A stretch of DNA of 64,000 bases from Sanghuangporus weigelae (Eukaryota; Basidiomycota; Agaricomycetes; Hymenochaetales; Hymenochaetaceae), in assembly GCA_033182465.1 (NCBI GenBank), contig CP137318.1, forward strand, positions 2,604,001 to 2,668,000, written 5' to 3'. Below, piece after piece: positions 56,061 to 64,000 of the stretch. Position 1 is the stretch's first letter. Each line of letters begins with the position of its first letter. A program made the position numbers and the translations under genes. The notes beneath the pieces were generated by a model. The model searched no databases. It saw only the letters and a list, made by a program, of their open reading frames with translations, and was not told the DNA's origin.

Positions 56061-57841
56061 TTAAGCGGGAGGAGGTGAAGATGCCGCAGCAATACTGAGC
56101 ATGTACGATCAGTCCAGAACAGCGCATAGAAATGTTCACGGGTACATACCTCTTCCTCTTTGCTTTCGACATCTCTTTGCGTAAGGCTTGTCCGTCCAAA
56201 GGTTTCAGTAATTCAAACGCGCATAAGAGATCTTCCGATACACTAAAGCGGAGCAATTAGTCGAGTAGCAGAACGTTCTTTCATACTCGATAACTTACCT
56301 CATGCAAGCACCATAGTTATCAAACTCTACCAGATATGAATCAGTACAAGAAACCATCAGTCGCGGAATTCTTCCTTACCTCCACAATAATTAGGAGCAC
56401 TAAATACTGTGACAAGAGTTCGATCATTCCAGAACTCATAGCCGTCTTCCACGACCATGTGTGCACGGCAGATCAAGTCCATATCGTATCGTCCAAGGAA
56501 CTCGTTGATGATCGACTTTCCGAAACAATAACTTACACCCCTTTCGTTGTCTTCCCATTCAGCGGCAGTATCAGATGGATCTGACCAAAGGAGATCATTA
56601 AGGAGACCGTAATCCGGGACATCTGTCGGTCGTTGAATACGTTTGATGTCCTCGAGTGAGGTCATGGATGGAGAGAGACCGCCATGAACGCAAAAGATCT
56701 TGGATGCGACGACAGCGGCGATAGGAAGACAGTTGAAAACATCAATGAATAGCTTCCATGTTTTGATGTTACATCGTCGCTTGCATTCGTCGTAAAAGCC
56801 ATACACTAAGAAAGACAAGTGATCAGCGCGCATTGCCACAGCGAGACGTAAATAGCGCGCATGTAGACTGACCTCGCGTTACATTCGCGCATTCGTGATT
56901 TCCACGTAAGAGGAAGAAGTTTTCGGGATATTTGATCTTGTAGCATAATAGAAGCAAGATCGTCTCCAGGCTTTGTTTCCCCCGATCAACGTAGTCGCCA
57001 AGGAAGAGGTAGTTCGCGCTCGGAGGGAACCCACACATTTCAAATAGTCTGATAAGGTCTGAGTATTGGCCGTGCACGTCTCCGACGATTTTCACGGGAG
57101 GCGAAAGTTCGATGAGCGTTGGCTGAGCCAAGAAAATGTCGCGTGCGGCAAAACACACAGCCGTGATTTCTGTGTTCTTCAGACATAACGACTTGTTAAT
57201 CTTGCCTGTATATCCAACGTCCAACAGTCGTTGTATCATGTCGTCCACGTCGAAACTTTGTTGTGACTGCTGCTTGAGCCTGTCTTTGTTTGAAATGCCA
57301 TTTCCTACGGAACTGTTAGAGTCTGTTTGGGGTAGGCTTTCTGCGGCTGATCCGGGTGTAGGCGTGGCCTGGTTTGATAGAATGGTAGCGGCGCGTGGAA
57401 TGTCAAGTGGAGGCAGATTTGATTTCCTACTATTGTACGGGCCATGTTAGTGACGATCCCTTTCTCACAGAGGCCACAATAGCACCGCTAAAAAGGAACG
57501 ACGTACAAAGTTGGTCCGTAGGATTGGCCGTTGCCGGGACCAGTAGCGTTCCCATCCGGCAGGTTAGATGGCGGAGAACCAACCAAAGTGGAACCAGACC
57601 ATTCTGGGCGGATTGAGCTGGCCTCCATCCGCACATTTGGATCTGCATTTGCACCATTTGGAGCTGTTGCGCGTGAGGCGACACCACGAACGGTGCTGGA
57701 GCCATCATCATCATTCTCGGCAGACAACGAGCCAGAATCAGAGGGCGAAGGGGCGTTTGGATCATTATCAGGCGAGTCCGCATCCTTCTCCTTTCCCTTG
57801 TCTCTACCCTTCTTGGACCGTCTGGACTGTTGTTGGCCCAT
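56061..57841 (-). CDS. PPZ1: PPZ-type serine/threonine protein phosphatase
   Basis: PPZ phosphatases are fungal PP1 relatives that control salt and pH balance and cell integrity. The start [20 protein letters not shown] has the N-myristoylation pattern MGxxxS seen in Ppz1. A disordered Ser/Asp/Pro region of about 190 residues follows. The catalytic domain starts [20 protein letters not shown] and has the metal motifs [37 protein letters not shown] and [13 protein letters not shown]. Then come [54 protein letters not shown] and [20 protein letters not shown]. The last exon, after a GTATGT donor, gives [11 protein letters not shown]. About six introns. Confidence 0.9.
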
Positions 57842-58237
57842 CTCTGACGCGGAAGCTGCGTCGGGGTGAGGCGAATGCGACCTAGCCTTGTGCAGGCGGG
57901 AAGCGATTGCGGAGAGAAGACCAGGCGCCAGGGTGGGTGGATAGAGAGGAGAGCAGAAGAGCAAGACTTAGAAAAGGTAAAGGAAGGGAGAATAAGTACT
58001 AGGTACGTTGTAATAGTACCAAGCTAAAGGGTCGCTGCCAGATAGACTGAGATGAGGCCAGAGCCAACTTGGCATGTCACGGTCGCATCGTCACCTTCGT
58101 TCGTCACACTTAACGTCAGTCAGGGAAATTAATTCATTCTTCGGTCATCACACTGTATGCATATTGCTCATAGTGCATGTTGATATCATTGCATAGCTAA
58201 TAAGCACAAGGAAAACAAATCATACAGCAGCCTCCTC
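57842..58237. other. 396-base gap, no gene seen
   Basis: Upstream side of the phosphatase gene and 3' flank of the ribosomal protein gene. Nothing recognised. Confidence 0.4.
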
Positions 58238-58995
58238 TCAGAACTTGCCGAACGTCTTTGTCGCAGCCTTGCTCTTCATCACACGCAAGACATTGAATCG
58301 GACCGTCTTTGACAGAGGTCGGCATTGCCCTTATTCCATCATAGTCAAATTTCAATTTCATCAGTGATTACAATAGCAGTGTCACACACCGACAGTGGCC
58401 ATGTCGCCAACATCCACGCGGAACGCAGGCGAGACATGAGCAGCAAGATTTTTGTGCCTCTTCTCGTAACGGTCTACGCAAGCAGAAGCATGAGTTCATG
58501 TCTAGTCAGTCAAAAGAGTCATCTAGCAACGCACTGTATTTCGGAACGTAGTGAAGATAGTCCCGGCGGAGAATGATAGTACGGTTCATTTTAGTTGAGA
58601 CGACCTTTCCAGTGAGAATTCGCCCGCGAATGGATACGTTACTGGTGAATGGGCATTTCTTATCTGGCAGCAGTGCAAATTTCAGAATGAGAAAAGGAAA
58701 CATGGATGGAATTCTACGCACCAATGTAAGTGCCGCTGATTGCTTCAGGCGGGGTCTTGAACCCAAGACCAACATCCTTATACCATCGCTTCTCCTTCGT
58801 TACCACCTTCTTTCCATCTAAACACCTTTGAGCTTCCTATACTCTGCAAGATCATGAAAACACCGTCAAACAGACCTTTAACTTTCGCATTTTGGAAGAG
58901 GTGCTGCCTTTGAAACGCCCTTTCTATCTTTAAAAACAAAATCAGTCCAGCGCGCGACAATGCACACAAGTTTAATCTTCACCTGCTCAGCCATA
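58238..58995 (-). CDS. RPS11: 40S ribosomal protein S11 (uS17)
   Basis: A small-subunit ribosomal protein. The start MAEQ is followed after an intron by [15 protein letters not shown]. Downstream exons give [80 protein letters not shown] and [20 protein letters not shown]. The end is [20 protein letters not shown] then GKF. Length and sequence order match eukaryotic uS17. An intron directly after the first few codons is common in fungal ribosomal protein genes. The exon around 58790-58840 is least certain. Confidence 0.93.
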
Positions 58996-59396
58996 GCGCA
59001 AAGAAAGAAGAGAGCTGGACGTGTCTCGTAGTTGCGCTATGCACCGAAGGTGGTTTCTCGAGACTTTCTTTCGTGTCCACTCATTCTTAGTTCGGTTAGT
59101 TCCGATACCATTGCAGAACTATACAGCACCTACGAGATTACGTAAGGGTAAACTCTTTACAACTTCTCCTCGGGGGAGACAATATAGACTATAATAACTG
59201 TACTTATTGTCGTTTGTGTAACGTATTTAGTGAGATCTTCTCTGAAACTTCAATATAACATCTTGCAGTCTCAAAATAAGACATTCATTGTCCACCGATC
59301 CATTATCACAGATTTTATAACTATTGCTACTACGAGAGCCTCTATGCTCTAATATTTTACAATCGCGTCTACCCAAATGTTTGAAGAATACGATCT
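58996..59396. other. 401-base gap, no gene seen
   Basis: Upstream side of the S11 gene and 3' flank of IDI1. AT-rich in its right half. Nothing recognised. Confidence 0.4.
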
Positions 59397-60371
<975 letters not shown>

Positions 60372-60858
60372 GGTGAAGTCGCGTCGCAAGTGAAAGAAGG
60401 CAAAGAACGGGTTGGGGAGCGAGCGAGGGCTAAAGTGATCCTGGACCTGATGTCCTCTTATTATATGTCTGGCTGACACAAGTAGCCTGACCCCACTCAT
60501 GAATCGCCTTACCTACAAGTTCATGGTTATCGGAAGGCGTCTATAGCCGGCAAGTTCCGAAAAATCCGCTCTTCAACTTGAAGCATCACCGACCAATCCA
60601 ATCAATTCTCAACAATTTCTCTTCTCAACAATTTCATTTTTAAGGACACCATTACTATTGCACATCTTTACAAATTACAACATGCTTGCGAGTGTTGAGT
60701 CGTTCAGAAGTCTATAAGGCAATATTCACAGCAGCTCTTCAGTCAGTAAGTATCGGCAGCGAGATAAGCAGTGACAAGAAGAATTATAGTGATGCAACGG
60801 TCAAGAGGACGAAACATTAATTGAGAGAGCAATAAGAGCGCCAACAGATCGATTTCGT
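60372..60858. promoter_or_regulatory. upstream region of IDI1
   Basis: 487 bases between the IDI1 start and the REC8 stop, both on the minus strand. No clear motif was assigned. Confidence 0.35.
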
Positions 60859-63800
60859 TTACTTGATACTGATTGTCAATTCTCCATAAGCGCCACCCTG
60901 ATTGATAGTAATGAGGTCTTTCGTTGCAAGCACTTGATACGAGGTAGCAAAGTCAGCATAACGTCCCAGAGACACCATCGAACTCGGCGGAGTTTAGCAC
61001 CCAAACACGGAGCTTGCATAAGACATACCAAGACAGTGATGAAAAGCAGCAGCGGCGACACGGCGAGAACTCGTCTGAGCAGGCACTACGTCGTTGAAGT
61101 CGAGGATAGTCCGATTACCCGACAGTCCCTGCGCTTGCATCTTGCAGTATCTGAATGTCATAGTAATGAGTACTTGGCTATTAGATAGATTATTGTAAGC
61201 TTACTCGAGAAAATTATAAGATGTTCGTTCGAGCGTTACGATATTCTCAGTCTCTTGTGTGTCTTGGCCGGTGATTCCCTCGTTGCTCACTACCAAGATG
61301 CGTAGATAAACTCAAAGAAAACAGTAAAAGTGAATTCCACATACCATCAAATTGGAAGTCATCACCAATAGCCGATCCTCGGGTTCCACTTGGAGACATT
61401 CCAAGGTTCAGGCCGATCAGGCTATCATTCTGGCTCGGCACAATTGAGAAGGAACCTCTTCTACTGCCAGACCGTGATCGTGAACGCCTGATGCGAACGT
61501 CCGCATTGTCCAAGCTTATGCGATCGCTTCCTTTTTCGCCCATCGGTGCAAACCCAGCGCCTGCAGAAGAGGATGTTCCTGCAGCATTGTCCCAAGGGAA
61601 AAAGGCGCTGCGCTGGGTTCCCGAACTGGGATTGAATGCTTCGGCGTCAAAACCGAGATGAGAGGACGCATGCGGTCCAGCATCACGTCCTTGTTCCGGT
61701 TCCTTAAGAAGCTGTTAGAGTCAACGACATTTGAAAGAGTATCGGAACTGCTGACCTCTGAAGAACGGATTCGAGTCCCGTCGCCAAAGTTGACTGGTGC
61801 ATTGTAATCTCCATCTATGATTGCACATCAATGTTTCATACACAAGCCGTTCTCACTCGAGGCTACTGACCCATGAAGCCGAAATCGTATTCCATTCCTG
61901 CGTAATTATTATCTTCGAAGTCGAATGGAGCCTGCGGCCCGTCGTGTTCACCCTCGACCGCATAAACCATTTTCTTCCGGCGCTTCGCAGGCGGTTCATC
62001 TACTGACGCACCTTCAGCCTCCTAATCTCAATAGGCAAGCAAGAAGAGTCGGTTATCATACCATGATTCTCTAATTGGGTGTTACCAGTTCTGGCTTCCA
62101 CCTGGACCTTATAAATCTTGGACCAGAAGATTGTGAGGGCAGGGGCAGTCACTGAAGGATAGAACCTTAGTCTTTGTATACAGAATGGATGGACAATGCC
62201 GCATACAGCCGTCTGGAACTCCCCAAATGAGATCTTCAAGTGCCTTTCCACCTTCTTTTTCAACTCTCTTCTTCTCCATCTCAAGCCGAAGAACTCTCTG
62301 CCTCTCAACATAATGATCTCTGGCAGACTGGTAGCATAATGGGTCAATGAAAGGCTGAACGATACAGTGTATGCGTCGTACCTTGAGCTCCTCGTCCGTA
62401 AGTTCAGTCCTTGCGTCAAGAAGTATTCGAACTCTTTTTGGTTTCCGTTGTGCGCCGTTATTTTGGCCGTCAACAAGCTCGGGTACGTCAATTTGATTAT
62501 CGTTCGCGATAAGTTCTTCAATAAAGGAGCGCGGAGCAGAAACTTGGCTGTGTTGCGTTGTTATGGAGCGAGGTGTCATTCCCAAACGATCATTTGGGCC
62601 AGGCGGAAAATTCTCTTTGGGTCAAATATGTTACTGAATGGGAGAATGTTGAAAAGTTCGGCATACCTTTATCGGATTCAGAAAATGGCTTTGATCTCTT
62701 GAATTAGATGTTCTGGGAAGTAATCTAAATCAATACACTTACCCGCTTCCTGGCTGATCCGTTGCTGCCCTTCGCGGAACCAGGTACTGCCTCGTGAGCG
62801 TGATCATAGTCCTGGTCGATCCCCATGTCGAAGCCATCCATCATGTTGAAATCGGGCTGCTGATCCAAGTCCATGGGTGCGCTGGAGGCAAGAACTGCAC
62901 TTAGGGTTCCGTGAGTTCAAGAAACTTGATACATACTCAAGCGCTGCCTGGGGGATATCGGCACCCCAACCTTCACCAAGTTCGCGCGCAAGCTCATCAC
63001 CAATGTCACCAAGATCCATGTCGAAGTTATCACCCGGTCCAAAAATATTATCGTCGAACCCGAAAGACCCAAAACGCAAACCGGGATCTATCTGAGAGGA
63101 GGAGGGATCAATACCGATTAAGAATGAACCATTCGCATCGAAGGAGGTCGAAAGGAGATGCTCGTGGTGTTCGTCAAGAGTGTGTAGGTTGCCTCTTCCA
63201 GTTTCGGAAGGTAGTAGTGAAGTTTTTGCTTTTCCTTTCGATTTCGCTTTTGATTTTGTCCCACCAGGGGTGAATTCATCATCGTCGTCATCCTCGCCAC
63301 CTCTCTGCCGTTGCATGCCGACTACGACGCTGTTAATGCCAGACGAAAGTAGTAAAGGTTGGACTTACATCCTGAGAGATCGGCCCAGTTCTGGAATGTA
63401 AAGCACAGGTAAATCCTTAGCTCTTTCTTTTTCTAAAAAACAACTCACAGCGAAGGCATCAAACTCGAATGCAACTGCAATCGACGGATCTGCAGTCAAT
63501 GTCAAGGCGTCCGGGCTAGAGAAAGAAGCGGACCACTTTCCAAATTTGATAGACACTTTAAAAAATAAGGAAGACGAACCGAACACTAGGTTGACCCATC
63601 TGAAGCTGGGCTTCGGATAGCGCACCAAGCGCATGCATTTCTTGTACAGCCTTCCTCAAGTGAACAAAACAGTTGCTAACATCAGTCACAAATATCTCGT
63701 GCTTAACTGCAGGATAGTCATCAATTATTTTTTTCAACGTCTTAGAGAGGATAAAGGACCGACTCTTATAGACTCTGCGCATATATTCAGTGAACATGTG

Positions 63801-64000
63801 TATTGCATCAAACCGACCTCTTACCTAGCCACTCCGACCATGAGATTACTTGACAAACGAAGAGCGAGAGGCTCGGAAGGATGACGAATAAGGTCGCATA
63901 ACTGAGGGATATCTGCAGTCTGAATTGAGCGACGAGGCAGCTTTTTGAAGGAGGATTTTGATCCGAGAGTGGCTGCCAGCCTATTCCAGCACAGTCAACA
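60859..64000 (-). CDS. REC8: Rec8-type meiotic cohesin kleisin (partial, first exon off the right edge)
   Basis: Rec8 closes the cohesin ring in meiosis. The first visible exon reads LAATLGSKSSFKKLPRRSIQ, TADIPQLCDLIRHPSEPLAL and RLSSNLMVGVARVYK, then KHEIFVTDVSNCFVHLRKAV: the N-terminal Smc3-binding domain. FxxLxRRS and PEPLALRLSSNLL-like text favour Rec8 over mitotic Rad21. A long acidic, Ser/Gly-rich middle follows, with DDDDDEFTPGGTKSKAKSKG, GFDDNIFGPGDNFDMDLGDI and RVRILLDARTELTDEELKVA. The C-terminal winged helix (Smc1-binding) has VTLERTSYNFLEYCKMQAQG, VVPAQTSSRVAAAAFHHCLV and ends LATKDLITINQGGAYGELTI. Only about 20 N-terminal residues seem missing. At least ten introns. Confidence 0.87.

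Overview
The window is nuclear DNA of a filamentous basidiomycete, most likely a mushroom-forming agaricomycete. Genes are dense on both strands and are cut by many short introns of about 45-90 bases. The gene set is fungal: Dug3, Sec17, Cdc9, an RTA1 exporter, a PPZ-type phosphatase, Mid2-like mucins and a Rec8 kleisin. No bacterial operons, rRNA genes, CRISPR arrays or convincing tRNAs were seen. About 33 protein genes can be supported; two run off the edges.

Left part (1-16 kb): an unrecognised membrane protein (partial), NUS1 (dolichol synthesis), SEC17/alpha-SNAP, phosphoacetylglucosamine mutase (UDP-GlcNAc for chitin) and DUG3 (glutathione breakdown). A small metabolic group follows: a cupin protein, a convergent short-chain dehydrogenase close to L-rhamnose 1-dehydrogenase, and a divergent ketol-acid-reductoisomerase-like enzyme that is unlike the usual mitochondrial Ilv5. 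Next come an RBM39-type splicing factor and an acyl-CoA thioesterase.

Repeat-rich part (17-24 kb): an AT-rich block, a fragmentary LTR-retroelement-like region with two adjacent 330-bp direct repeats, an alpha/beta hydrolase divergent from a D-serine dehydratase/D-threonine aldolase-like gene, and a 735-bp PIF/Harbinger (Tourist-like) element. That element has 24-bp perfect terminal repeats and TAA target duplications, and it ends 90 bp before a Rab4-type GTPase gene.

Middle part (24-40 kb): Rab4-like GTPase, two paralogous mucin-like single-pass surface proteins about 8 kb apart, and between them a TPR-less SGT1, a glutathione transferase, a GT31 glycosyltransferase and a weakly supported small membrane protein. 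An isochorismatase-family hydrolase follows the second mucin.

Right part (41-64 kb): RTA1-family exporter, dihydrofolate reductase, mitochondrial ribosomal protein bL36m, a DMT/SLC35F-like transporter, DNA ligase I (CDC9) with three ACGCGT boxes just before its ATG, mitochondrial pyruvate carrier MPC1, a conserved-looking unknown protein, a WD40 protein resembling EED/ESC, a PPZ-type phosphatase, ribosomal protein uS17 (S11), isopentenyl-diphosphate isomerase and the meiotic cohesin kleisin REC8 (partial).

Exon joins were worked out by hand from reading frame, GT/AG signals and remembered family sequences; no alignment or RNA data were available. Several joins are marked uncertain. The strongest leads are the KARI-like gene, the Harbinger element against Rab4, the cell-cycle boxes at CDC9, the paired mucins and several small hidden exons.
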